Source: Salinarchaeum laminariae (GTDB taxonomy: Archaea > Halobacteriota > Halobacteria > Halobacteriales > Salinarchaeaceae). Taken from it: DNA of 64,000 bases. Positions 1 to 7,657 of this stretch are shown in pieces; the stretch's first letter is position 1, and each line of letters begins with the position of its first letter. The notes under the pieces were generated by a model, which searched no databases, was not told where the DNA came from, and saw only the letters and a list, made by a program, of their open reading frames with translations. The stretch spans positions 2,744,907 to 2,808,906 of the forward strand of contig NZ_CP096270.1 in assembly GCF_023204835.1 (NCBI RefSeq). The letters are read 5' to 3'. A program made the translations under genes and the position numbers.

Positions 1-364
1 GGTTTGCAGTTGTAGGTGGGTTGGACGGCAAACAGCCGCGGAATCACCCTCTCGTTCGACGATCCTGCCTCGCTGTGCTCCTCGGCTCGCATACCCTCGC
101 CTGCGGTGACCGGAGGTCTCCTCAGGCACTTGACGAGCTCCGCTCGTCATCGGTTGCTTCGTCGGGGCGGACCGAGCGCTTGGAGGCTTGTGGACATCAC
201 AGAACCGGAACATCCCTTCCACCTTCAACTGCATTCACAGGTAGTCAATTCCCGCAAAAACACGCGCCAATCCATAACCGATACGCTCCAGTAATCGAAG
301 TCAAGCAGACCATGTTTTATGATTATGGGTAATTATTTGAGTGTTTGAGGCGTACCTGTACTCG
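1..364. other. gene-free stretch at the window start
   Basis: I see no convincing gene here. The open frames are arginine-rich and lack the acidic bias of this genome. A 6-bp inverted repeat (GTTTGC at 3-8, GCAAAC at 28-33) lies at the start. The stretch from about 22 to 190 weakly resembles a minus-strand copy of the repeat family at 2113 and 52746 (GGACxGCAAACA, CTCG-rich arms), but it is too diverged to call. The last 50 bases are AT-rich and form the promoter of the small gene at 365. Confidence 0.5.
330..340 (+). promoter_or_regulatory. TATA-like box for the small gene at 365
   Basis: TAATTATTTGA lies 25-35 nt upstream of the ATG at 365, the spacing expected of a leaderless haloarchaeal transcript. 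A second AT-rich block (TTTTATGATTATG) sits just upstream. Confidence 0.45.
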
Positions 365-487
365 ATGGCAGCAAAAGAGCGGTCCCCCGACGCGCCCGGG
401 ATGGCCCACCCGACGGTCGTGCCAACGAACGCCGAGCACGGCGAGGAGTGCCCCGAGTGTGGCACACCGGTGGGCGACGCGGAGTAA
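365..487 (+). CDS. 40-residue small protein with a CPECG motif
   Basis: This short frame encodes 40 residues and ends GEECPECGTPVGDAE. The single CPxCG knuckle is the signature of the small zinc-finger proteins common in haloarchaea, although most of those carry two such knuckles. With only two cysteines it would need a partner, dimerisation or other ligands to bind zinc. An AT-rich box sits at the right distance for leaderless expression, and the protein is acidic at its C-terminus like real genes here. No function can be assigned. It could be a chance frame, but promoter placement and motif together favour a gene. Confidence 0.55.
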   Translation: MAAKERSPDAPGMAHPTVVPTNAEHGEECPECGTPVGDAE

Positions 488-678
488 TCCGGACAGTTAC
501 CGCAAGATGATTCTCGAACCGCGGCTCTGAGAGTGGACGATATCTGCGTAGCGACGGCGTCGGCAGTGATCTCACAGACGATCGACCTGGCTCCGGCAAA
601 GTCGGCCGGAGTCGGTGACGGCTGGCAGTCGCGGCGCGAAACCAAGCGTTTTGTACCAGCTACCTGTAGGCCGCCAAC

Positions 679-2022
679 ATGGGGCTGTTCGACCGGCTCG
701 GCGGCGACGACGCACCGCGAGTCGCATTTATCGGTATCGACGGCGTTCCCTGGAGCTTGATCGCCGACAACCCCGGCGATTTCCCGAATCTCACCGCCCT
801 CGCCGAGGAAGGTGCCGGCGGCGCGATGGAGAGCATCGTGCCCCCGGAGTCCAGCGCGTGCTGGCCCTCCCTCACGACCGGCGTGAACCCCGGTGAGACC
901 GGGGTCTATGGGTTCCAGGACCGCGAAATCGACTCCTACGACACCTACGTCCCGATGGGCAACGACGTCCAGGCGACGCGTGTCTGGGACCGAGTCACCG
1001 AGGACGACCGCAAGGCGACCGTGCTCAACGTCCCCGTGACCTTCCCGCCACAGCGCAACGTCCAGCGGATGGTGTCTGGATTCCTCTCCCCTGGCGTGGA
1101 CAAGGCCGCGTTCCCGGACGAGCTCCGGGAGTATCTCGAGTCGATCGGCTACAAGATCGACGTCAACGCCAAGCTTGGTCACCAGGACGACCGAACGGAG
1201 TTCGTCGAGGACGCACACGAGACGCTCGACAAACGGTTCGAGGCGTTCCAGCACTACCTCGACGCAGACGACTGGGACCTCTTCTTCGGCGTCTTCATGA
1301 CGACCGATCGGGTCAACCACTTCCTGTTCAAGGACTACGTCGAGGACGGCGAGTTCGCCGACGAGTTCATCGAGTTCTATCGGACGCTCGACGACTACCT
1401 CGGACAGCTTCGCAACCAGCTTCCCGACGACGTCACGCTCGTCATCGCCAGCGACCACGGCTTTACCGAACTGAACTGGGAGGTCAACTGCAACCAGTGG
1501 CTTCAGGAGGAAGGCTGGCTCTCCTTCGACGGTGACGACCACGAGAACCTCGCCGACATCGACGACGAGACGCGCGCTTACTCGCTAATTCCTGGTCGCT
1601 TCTACCTCAATCTCGAGGGGCGCGAGCCGAGAGGGACCGTCCCCGAGGAGGAGTACGACGCGGTCCGGAACGAGCTCAAGGCCGAGCTCGAGGCGCTCGA
1701 AGGACCGGACGGCACTCCGGTCGCCGAGCGCGTCGTCGAAGGCGAGGATGCGTTCGAGGGCGCCCACGACGAGATCGCACCCGACCTCGTCGTCATCCCG
1801 AACACCGGCTTCGACCTCAAATCCGGTTTCAAGGGCGGCAAGGACGTGTTCACGACGGGCCCACGCAACGGCATGCACAACTTCCACGACGCGACGCTGT
1901 TCGTCGACGATCCCGAAGCCACGATCGCGGACGCGAACCTCTTCGACGTCGCACCGACCATCCTCGATCTGATGGAAGTCGACTACGAGCAAAGCGAGTT
2001 CGACGGCGCGTCGCTGATCTGA
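679..2022 (+). CDS. alkaline-phosphatase-superfamily phosphodiesterase/nucleotide pyrophosphatase-like protein
   Basis: A 447-residue cytoplasmic hydrolase of the alkaline phosphatase fold, type I phosphodiesterase/nucleotide pyrophosphatase branch. Metal-site motifs appear in order: GIDG (Asp21), the nucleophile segment PPESSACWPSLTTG (residues 55-68, probably Ser58 or Ser59), TTDRVNH (about 207-213), ASDHGF (about 256) and GMHNFH (about 397). All ligands needed for a two-metal phosphoester hydrolase therefore seem present. Substrate is unknown; relatives act on nucleotide sugars, phospholipids or phosphonates. No signal peptide or membrane segment is visible. It stands alone and is followed by a T-run terminator. 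Confidence 0.85.
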   Translation: MGLFDRLGGDDAPRVAFIGIDGVPWSLIADNPGDFPNLTALAEEGAGGAMESIVPPESSACWPSLTTGVNPGETGVYGFQDREIDSYDTYVPMGNDVQATRVWDRVTEDDRKATVLNVPVTFPPQRNVQRMVSGFLSPGVDKAAFPDELREYLESIGYKIDVNAKLGHQDDRTEFVEDAHETLDKRFEAFQHYLDADDWDLFFGVFMTTDRVNHFLFKDYVEDGEFADEFIEFYRTLDDYLGQLRNQLPDDVTLVIASDHGFTELNWEVNCNQWLQEEGWLSFDGDDHENLADIDDETRAYSLIPGRFYLNLEGREPRGTVPEEEYDAVRNELKAELEALEGPDGTPVAERVVEGEDAFEGAHDEIAPDLVVIPNTGFDLKSGFKGGKDVFTTGPRNGMHNFHDATLFVDDPEATIADANLFDVAPTILDLMEVDYEQSEFDGASLI

Positions 2023-2033
2023 GGCACCACCGA

Positions 2034-2039
2034 TTTTTT
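2034..2039 (+). terminator. oligo-T terminator
   Basis: Six T residues lie 12 nt after the stop of the phosphodiesterase gene. A T-run is the usual archaeal intrinsic terminator; no hairpin is needed. Confidence 0.5.
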
Positions 2040-2112
2040 ACTGGGCGATCCGACAACCGCTCAGCGCTCGGTGAACCGTTCCACCGGGGTTTCGCGAGGG
2101 GAAAATCCGTCG

Positions 2113-2240
2113 GGTGGGAATGGAAGGGGCCGACCGCTCGAGCTGCCTCACGACGAAAGCACTGGACCGAGCGAAGCGAGGGAAGCGCGCAGCAAGTGAG
2201 GTCGCGCGAGCGGGAGGGGGCTTCCGGGCTGTTTGCGGTC
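2113..2240 (+). repeat. dispersed repeat family, copy A
   Basis: A 128-nt noncoding block whose ends match those of the blocks at 52746 and 52996. It starts GGTGGGAATGGAAGGGGCC, continues with GACCGCTCG, has ACGAAAGCACTGG in the middle, and ends with CGAGCGGGAGGGGGCTTCC followed by a GTTTGC-type tail. The outer GGAAG/CTTCC and inner CCGCTCG/CGAGCGG arms are inverted, so the block can fold into one long hairpin. It fills most of the gap between two plus-strand genes. Confidence 0.75.
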
Positions 2241-2316
2241 ACGTACGGTTAGCCGCCACTGACACCCGAATTCGATCGCCACACTTCTCTCCCCGCCGCA
2301 CACAGTCTACTCCAAG

Positions 2317-2994
2317 ATGGTACCCCCGCTCGCGCTGGACATCGACGGGACGCTCACCGACCCCGACCGCGACAGGATCGACCCGCGGATCTTCGACGCT
2401 CTCTACGACTGGCCGGCGCCGATCGTGATCGCGACGGGGAAGGCGTTTCCCTACCCGGTCGCACTCTGTCACTTCCTCGGAATTCCGCTCCGCGTCGTCG
2501 CGGAGAACGGCGGCGTCGCGTTCACGGAGGACCATCTCGAAATTCTGGGCGACGACGCCGCGTCGCGAGCAGTCGCCGACGCCTATCTGGATGCCGGCTA
2601 CGATCTCGGCTGGGGCGACAGCGATCCGTTGAATCGCTGGCGGGAGACGGAGGTCGCCGTCCAGATCGACCAGCCCGAAGCACCGCTGCGGGAGCTCGCC
2701 GGCGAGCACGGACTCGAGGTCGTCGACTCCGGCTACGCGTTCCACGTCAAATCGCCCGAAGTGGACAAGGGGAAAGGGCTCGCAATCGTGGCTGCTTCGA
2801 TCGGCGTCGATCCGGAAGCCTTCGTCGCGATCGGCGATTCGGAGAACGACGTCGAGACGTTCGAGCGGGTCGGCCGAAGCTACGCCGTCGCGAACGCCGA
2901 CGATGCCGCGCAGGCCGCAGCCGACGAGGTCGTCCAGGGTGCCCACGCGGACGGCACGCTCTCGATTCTCGACCGACTGCGGGAAGCAGAGTAG
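2317..2994 (+). CDS. pgp: phosphoglycolate phosphatase, archaeal HAD type
   Basis: A 225-residue HAD-superfamily hydrolase of the length usual for archaeal phosphoglycolate phosphatase (2-phosphoglycolate to glycolate). Motif I is DIDGTLTDP at residues 7-15, with the nucleophile and acid Asp. Motif II is IVIATGK around residue 40. The conserved lysine is in KGKGLAIV and motif III is IGDSENDVETF near residue 175. The compact C2-type cap between motifs II and III fits the Cof/phosphoglycolate/sucrose-phosphatase branch. A sugar-phosphate phosphatase role is the main alternative. Confidence 0.85.
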   Translation: MVPPLALDIDGTLTDPDRDRIDPRIFDALYDWPAPIVIATGKAFPYPVALCHFLGIPLRVVAENGGVAFTEDHLEILGDDAASRAVADAYLDAGYDLGWGDSDPLNRWRETEVAVQIDQPEAPLRELAGEHGLEVVDSGYAFHVKSPEVDKGKGLAIVAASIGVDPEAFVAIGDSENDVETFERVGRSYAVANADDAAQAAADEVVQGAHADGTLSILDRLREAE

Positions 2995-3055
2995 AGAGAA
3001 AGCGACAGAAGGACAGAGAGACAGGTGGCCGGAACACCGCGATCGAAACGCTCGC

Positions 3056-3253
3056 TCAGGGAATCGTCACTCCGTTGCGCGCGAGGAAGTCGCTGGCCTT
3101 CTTGATCTCGACTGGACTCCCCACGATCCGACAGGGGCCGTCGTCGACGATCGTGACGGTGAACTTCGACTCGATCTCCGCACAGAAGCCCTCCAGCGTC
3201 TCGACTGGGAGTACGATTTGCGTGCTGTCTCGAAAGGTGGAGGGGGCAGACAT
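3056..3253 (-). CDS. conserved small protein, 65 residues, function unknown
   Basis: A compact 65-residue protein (begins MSAPSTFRDSTQIVLPVETL) with no cysteines, membrane segment or known catalytic motif. The alternating pattern suggests a small alpha/beta fold, and I recall similar short proteins in other haloarchaea. Its start is well placed: a CTATAGG box lies about 28-36 nt upstream, and two overlapping 10-bp palindromes lie immediately before the ATG. That promoter layout suggests a tightly regulated leaderless gene. It is convergent with the phosphatase gene. Confidence 0.7.
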   Translation of the reverse strand: MSAPSTFRDSTQIVLPVETLEGFCAEIESKFTVTIVDDGPCRIVGSPVEIKKASDFLARNGVTIP

Positions 3254-3255
3254 GA

Positions 3256-3270
3256 CTACCGGTAGCTACC
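3256..3270. promoter_or_regulatory. two overlapping palindromes, candidate operator
   Basis: CTACCGGTAG (3256-3265) and GGTAGCTACC (3261-3270) are both perfect 10-bp palindromes sharing five bases. They lie between the minus-strand TATA-like box (3281-3288) and the start codon at 3253, so a bound dimer would cover the transcription start of the small gene. Confidence 0.45.
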
Positions 3271-3430
3271 GTCGGCATCGCCTATAGGATGTCGGATTTC
3301 GCTCCTTGGCGTCGCGTGTTGACAATGCTCGCACAGCAGCATCACCACTCTACCGACCCCGCCACCGAGAGGACGCCGACCGCCTGTGATGGGAAGCGTT
3401 TTCGGGGCGGTCGCGTAAGCACCTCCGAAG

Positions 3431-4537
3431 ATGGGGCTCGAGGAGGAGATCGAGGAGCTCCGCGAGGAGATCAGCGAGACGCCGTACAACAAGTCGACGG
3501 AGGCCCACATCGGCCGGTTGAAGTCGAAGCTCGCTGAGAAGAAAGAGGAGTACGCGAAGCGACAGCAATCCTCTGGCGGTGGCGGTGGCTACCACGTCGA
3601 ACAGCAGGGCGATGCTACCGTCGCGCTCGTGGGCTTTCCCAGCGTCGGCAAGTCGACGCTGCTCAACGCGCTGACGAACGCCGAGAGCGAGGTCGGTTCC
3701 TACGAGTTCACGACGCTCGACGTCAACCCCGGTATGCTGGACTACCGCGGCGCCTCGATCCAGCTACTGGACGTTCCGGGGCTCATCGAGGGCGCAGCTG
3801 GCGGCCGCGGTGGCGGGCAGGAAGTCCTCTCCGTCGTCCGCTCCGCCGATCTCATCGTCTACGTCCTCTCGCCGTTCGAACTCCAGCAGTACGATCTCCT
3901 CGCCGACGAGCTCTACAACAACAAGATCCGCGTCGACCAGGAGCCCCCACGGGTGTCGGTCACCGGGAAGGGTAAGGGAAGCATCGACATCACCGCAAGT
4001 GTCGATCTCGATCTCGACGAGGAGACGGTCGTCGACGTCGTTCGAGAACACGGCTACGTCAACGCGGACGTCGTCATCAACGAACAGGTCGGGATCGACC
4101 GGCTGATCGACGGCGTGATGGAGAACCGGGAGTACGTCGACTCGCTCACCGTCGTCAACAAGGCGGATCTGATCGATCCGAGCTACGTCGACACGGTCAA
4201 AGAGGGGCTTCGCGAACGCGACATCGATCCAGAGGCGGCGATCTTCATCAGCGCGGAGGAGGACAAGGGGCTCGACTCGTTCAAGGAGCGTCTCTGGGAG
4301 GAGCTCGGACTCATCCGCGTCTACATGGACAAACCCGGACGGGGCGTCGACTACGACGAGCCGCTGGTCCTCCGGGAAGGCCAGACCGTCGAGGACGCCG
4401 TCGAAAAGCTGGGCTTCGACGACCGCTACCGGATGAGTCGCGTGACTGGACCCAGCGCGCAACACGACGAGCAACAGGTCGGCCTGACCCACGAACTCCA
4501 GGACGAGGACGTGCTGCGGCTCGTGTTGCGGAAGTAG
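3431..4537 (+). CDS. drg: DRG-family GTPase (Obg/DRG superfamily)
   Basis: A 368-residue developmentally regulated GTP-binding protein, the archaeal relative of eukaryotic DRG1/DRG2. An N-terminal charged helix (residues 1-50, EELREEIS...) precedes the G domain. G1 is GFPSVGKST (about 70-78), G3 is DVPGLIEGAAGG (about 115-126) and G4 is NKAD (about 241). A C-terminal TGS domain spans roughly 295-368. These proteins bind ribosomes and are thought to act in translation. Length and domain order are full for the family. Confidence 0.93.
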   Translation: MGLEEEIEELREEISETPYNKSTEAHIGRLKSKLAEKKEEYAKRQQSSGGGGGYHVEQQGDATVALVGFPSVGKSTLLNALTNAESEVGSYEFTTLDVNPGMLDYRGASIQLLDVPGLIEGAAGGRGGGQEVLSVVRSADLIVYVLSPFELQQYDLLADELYNNKIRVDQEPPRVSVTGKGKGSIDITASVDLDLDEETVVDVVREHGYVNADVVINEQVGIDRLIDGVMENREYVDSLTVVNKADLIDPSYVDTVKEGLRERDIDPEAAIFISAEEDKGLDSFKERLWEELGLIRVYMDKPGRGVDYDEPLVLREGQTVEDAVEKLGFDDRYRMSRVTGPSAQHDEQQVGLTHELQDEDVLRLVLRK

Positions 4538-4578
4538 CGGGAGAAAGTATATCAACGGAACGGCAGACCGTTGACGCC

Positions 4579-5256
4579 ATGCGGAGCGCGCAGGTAACGT
4601 TCGATCTGGCGGATCGTGCAGCCGAAGAAACGTTCCTTCAGTCGTACATGGTCGACGCGTGGGATCGCTATCAGTCTCACGACGCCTTCGACCGCGCCTG
4701 GTTCTGGCGATTCGGGAACACCAGCGACCACGGACCGCTCGAACTGGAAGGTGGAAACACGCTCGAGGGCGGCGGCGTGGTGCTCGTCCTCAACGGCGAA
4801 CCAGCGATTGAGCAGCTCCTCGAGGATGAACAGGATCGCTGGGACGCCCTCGACCTCAGTGGCTTCCTCGATTACGACGTGACCTGGTTCCATCCGGAGT
4901 ACGAGAACGCCCGACAGAAGGCGATCGAGAACTTCGGCAAGCGAGGCGGGGATCGCGCCTATCGACTCCGCCCGCTGGCGTCGCGCATGACGCTCAACGT
5001 GCTGGAAGAGTTCGACGGCCGCCTTCCTGCCGTCGGCGAAACCTCCGAGGAAGATCCACTCCCCGTTGGCTACTGGACCACGATCCACTTCTTGATGAAG
5101 CAGTCCGGATTCGACTGGTTCGACGAAATCGACGCATGTACGCGGGCGATCAAAAATCGGCTCGACTCGCTTGCGGGATTCCACGGTAAGGCAGCAGCGC
5201 GCGACGCGCAGATGGACGCGCTCGACGACCTCCGGGGCTACAACGTGAACGTGTAA
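4579..5256 (+). CDS. uncharacterised protein, 225 residues
   Basis: An acidic soluble protein that I do not recognise. It is rich in Trp, Tyr and Phe (WDRYQSHDAFDRAWFWRFGN near the start) and contains DYDVTWFHPEYENARQKAIENFGKRGG in the middle, with no obvious catalytic motif. The composition fits an all-alpha or alpha/beta domain. It follows the DRG gene on the same strand by 41 nt and may be co-transcribed. The acidic bias and codon use match neighbouring genes, so the gene is real even though its role is not known. Confidence 0.75.
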   Translation: MRSAQVTFDLADRAAEETFLQSYMVDAWDRYQSHDAFDRAWFWRFGNTSDHGPLELEGGNTLEGGGVVLVLNGEPAIEQLLEDEQDRWDALDLSGFLDYDVTWFHPEYENARQKAIENFGKRGGDRAYRLRPLASRMTLNVLEEFDGRLPAVGETSEEDPLPVGYWTTIHFLMKQSGFDWFDEIDACTRAIKNRLDSLAGFHGKAAARDAQMDALDDLRGYNVNV

Positions 5257-5362
5257 CTGCGTACGACCCGGAACCGCTCCATCGCGTTTCGAACGTACTC
5301 ACGAACCCCGCACGCGCCGCCGCTGGCGACACCGTTTCCTGCCGCGAGGGCGGAGTGACCCC

Positions 5363-6118
5363 ATGGTCGGAGTACTCGATCACGTTATGTGCCGCGTCGA
5401 GGACCTCGAGGAATCGATGGCGTTCTATCAGGATCACTTCGGCTACGAGGAAGTGGGCCGCTGGGACGCCGAGACGTTCACCAACGTTCACCTCGCCCCG
5501 GAGGGCGCAAGCGACGACGACGCAACACTGGAACTCACGTACAACCACGACGGCCGGAGCTACACGATGGGCGACGCCTGGGGACATATCGCCGTCCGCG
5601 TCGACGACGTGTACGAGGCCTACGACGAGCTGATGGAGGCCGGCGTCGACGACTACCGCGATCCCGAAAGTTGCGGTGGCCAGTACGCCTTCGTGAAAGA
5701 TCCGGACGGCCACGAGATCGAAATCGTCGAGCGCGACTACGGTGCGCGCTGGTCGCTCGATCACACGATGATTCGAGTCGAGAACGCCGAGGAAGCGATC
5801 GGCTGGTACCAGCGAGCGCTCGACTACGAGCTCGTCCGTCGCTCCGAGCACGACTCGTTCGCGCTGTACTTCATGGCACCGAGCGACGCTCCCGAGGAGG
5901 CGATGACCGTCGAGCTGACGTACAACTACGACGGCGATGGATACGAGATGGGCGATTCGTGGGGCCACCTCGCCGCGCGGGTCGACGACCTCGAAGCGGA
6001 CTGGGAGACGCTCATGCGTCGGGACGCGGACGACTACCGCGATCCGGAGTCCTGTGACTACAACTACGCGTTCACGAAAGACTGCGACGGCCACGAGATC
6101 GAACTGGTCGAGCGATAG
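5363..6118 (+). CDS. tandem glyoxalase/VOC-fold protein
   Basis: A 251-residue protein made of two vicinal-oxygen-chelate modules (residues about 4-123 and 132-251). Both resemble glyoxalase I (lactoylglutathione lyase). Each half keeps the four expected metal ligands: His in LDHVMCRV and LDHTMIRV, Glu in LELTYN and VELTYN, His in GHIAVRV and GHLAARV, and Glu in EIVER and ELVER. The halves are clearly internal duplicates. Haloarchaea generally use gamma-glutamylcysteine rather than glutathione, so the cofactor thiol may differ (inference). Methylglyoxal detoxification is the likely role. Confidence 0.85.
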   Translation: MVGVLDHVMCRVEDLEESMAFYQDHFGYEEVGRWDAETFTNVHLAPEGASDDDATLELTYNHDGRSYTMGDAWGHIAVRVDDVYEAYDELMEAGVDDYRDPESCGGQYAFVKDPDGHEIEIVERDYGARWSLDHTMIRVENAEEAIGWYQRALDYELVRRSEHDSFALYFMAPSDAPEEAMTVELTYNYDGDGYEMGDSWGHLAARVDDLEADWETLMRRDADDYRDPESCDYNYAFTKDCDGHEIELVER

Positions 6119-6349
6119 TACACGTTCCCCCAGTTTTGATCGTGCGCTGACGGCGTAAACACAGATTTGAGAGGGTCGGGATAACAGCAGAGAAAAGCGA
6201 GGAACCAGCAAAAAGAGAGAGAGGAGAGTGGCCCAGACGAGAAGGAGATGGGGCGAAACGACAGCAGAGGCAGGACGCCGGCAAGACACCCCGGGGACGC
6301 CCCAGGTGTGCAGAAGGATTTTCACGAAGCGGACCTCCGACTCGAACGA

Positions 6350-7087
6350 ATGCAACGCTCACTCGGGGTCGTCTTACCTGCCTACGATCCCGACGTCGAG
6401 CAGCTGGCCGCATACGTGGACTCGCTCGCGTCGCTCGATCCCGCCACGATCCGGATCGAGCTCGACGATCCGAGCGGAACGGTCCGCGACGAAGTCAGTG
6501 CGCTTCCCGCGACCGTCTCAGTGTCGGATCACCGACGAGGGAAGGGAGCAGCCATCACGGCAGGGTTCGAAGCGCTCGGTACGGACGACTACTGCTTTCT
6601 GGACGCCGACGGCAGTACGGACGTCGAGAGCGTCGGGCGCGTCGTCGAAGCGCTTCGGTCCGGGGGCGCAGATCTCGCGGTCGGATCCAGACGCCATCCG
6701 GAGGCAACCGTCTCGAACACGCAGTCGAGACTCCGCGGGACTCTGGGGGACGGATTCGCCTGGCTCGGCCGGCGACTGCTATCTGTCCCGCTTTTCGACT
6801 ACCAGTGTGGAGCGAAGGCCATCGACGCGGAGAGCTGGGCGCTCGTCCGTGGCGACCTCTACGAGCCCGGGTTCGGCTGGGACGTCAATCTGATAGCTGC
6901 AGCGGGACAGCACAATCTCCGGGTGGTGGAGGTGCCGGTGTCGTGGGCGGATCGGCCCGGATCCACGGTCGGCCCGATTTCGACGACAGCGGCCCTGGGC
7001 GCGGCGCTCCTTCGTGCGCAGCGACGGACGATGCTCGGTAGTACAGGAAAACGACCGCTCCTCGATCGACTGGCAGACGGGAAGTGA
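6350..7087 (+). CDS. family 2 glycosyltransferase (dolichol-phosphate sugar synthase-like)
   Basis: A 245-residue GT-A fold glycosyltransferase. It opens SLGVVLPAYDPDVEQL, has the sugar-binding acidic segment CFLDADGSTDVES (about residues 82-94) and GSRRHPEA, and ends with the FDYQCGAKAID and GFGWDVNLIAAA blocks seen in GT2 enzymes that transfer sugar to polyprenyl phosphate. I chose ATG 6350 because the family's start begins there; upstream in-frame residues are not family-like. A GtrA protein follows 6 nt later, so the pair probably makes and flips a lipid-linked sugar for glycosylation of surface proteins or lipids. Confidence 0.85.
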   Translation: MQRSLGVVLPAYDPDVEQLAAYVDSLASLDPATIRIELDDPSGTVRDEVSALPATVSVSDHRRGKGAAITAGFEALGTDDYCFLDADGSTDVESVGRVVEALRSGGADLAVGSRRHPEATVSNTQSRLRGTLGDGFAWLGRRLLSVPLFDYQCGAKAIDAESWALVRGDLYEPGFGWDVNLIAAAGQHNLRVVEVPVSWADRPGSTVGPISTTAALGAALLRAQRRTMLGSTGKRPLLDRLADGK

Positions 7088-7093
7088 GATAGC

Positions 7094-7522
7094 ATGGTAG
7101 AACTCTCCAGCGCACTCCGGGAGACACTAAAGTTCAACCGGCTCTGGCAGTTCATGGCTGTCGGTGCCGTCGGCACCGCCTGTGACTTCGCCGTGTTGAT
7201 CGGGCTCGTCGAGCTGTTTTCCACCTCACCGGTCGTCGCCAAGATCGTCAGCGCGGAGACCGCGATCGTGGTGATGTTCGTCATCAACGAGCGGTGGACG
7301 TTCGCTTCGTGGGGCGCGAACGATCTCGTCGCGGTCTTTCGGCGACTCCTCACCTCGAACGTCGTTCGCCTCGGTGGGCTGGCCGTCGCGACCGTGGTTC
7401 TCGCCGTGTTGACAGTCCAGTACGACGTCTCCTACGTCCTCGCGAACGGTGCCGGTATCGCGACTGGGTTCATTGTCAACTATACGATGGAAAACCTGTT
7501 CACGTGGCGAACACACCGATAG
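7094..7522 (+). CDS. GtrA family membrane protein
   Basis: A 142-residue protein with four predicted membrane helices (roughly residues 18-38, 48-68, 88-108 and 114-134) and the GtrA pattern LWQFMAVGAVGTACDFAVL near the start. GtrA proteins are thought to move polyprenyl-linked sugars across the membrane. The gene begins 6 nt after the glycosyltransferase, in the common GT2-GtrA pair arrangement, so a joint role in surface glycosylation is likely. Confidence 0.85.
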   Translation: MVELSSALRETLKFNRLWQFMAVGAVGTACDFAVLIGLVELFSTSPVVAKIVSAETAIVVMFVINERWTFASWGANDLVAVFRRLLTSNVVRLGGLAVATVVLAVLTVQYDVSYVLANGAGIATGFIVNYTMENLFTWRTHR

Positions 7523-7552
7523 CGATTCGCACGCCGTCTGGGAATCACAACC

Positions 7553-7558
7553 CTTAAT
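7553..7558 (+). promoter_or_regulatory. TATA-like box for initiator tRNA
   Basis: CTTAATGG lies 25-30 nt before the first base of the tRNA, the normal box A position. Confidence 0.5.
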
Positions 7559-7582
7559 GGGCAAACAGCGATACTGATCGGT

Positions 7583-7657
7583 AGCGGGATGGGATAGCCA
7601 GGAGATTCCGCCGGGCTCATAACCCGGAGATCGGTAGTTCAAATCTACCTCCCGCTA
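7583..7657 (+). tRNA. initiator tRNA-Met (CAT)
   Basis: A 75-nt tRNA with acceptor AGCGGGA/TCCCGCT and discriminator A. The anticodon stem-loop is CCGGG-CTCATAA-CCCGG. The A1-T72 end pair and the three consecutive G-C pairs next to the anticodon loop identify the initiator rather than the elongator species. CCA is not encoded. The trailer immediately begins a perfect 15-bp inverted repeat that includes the last three tRNA bases. Confidence 0.95.

Noticed and set aside
301-1542. Long minus-strand open frame (about 413 codons) opposite the phosphodiesterase gene
   Set aside because: It is the reverse-complement shadow of a real gene in a high-G+C genome; the plus-strand protein carries full catalytic motifs.
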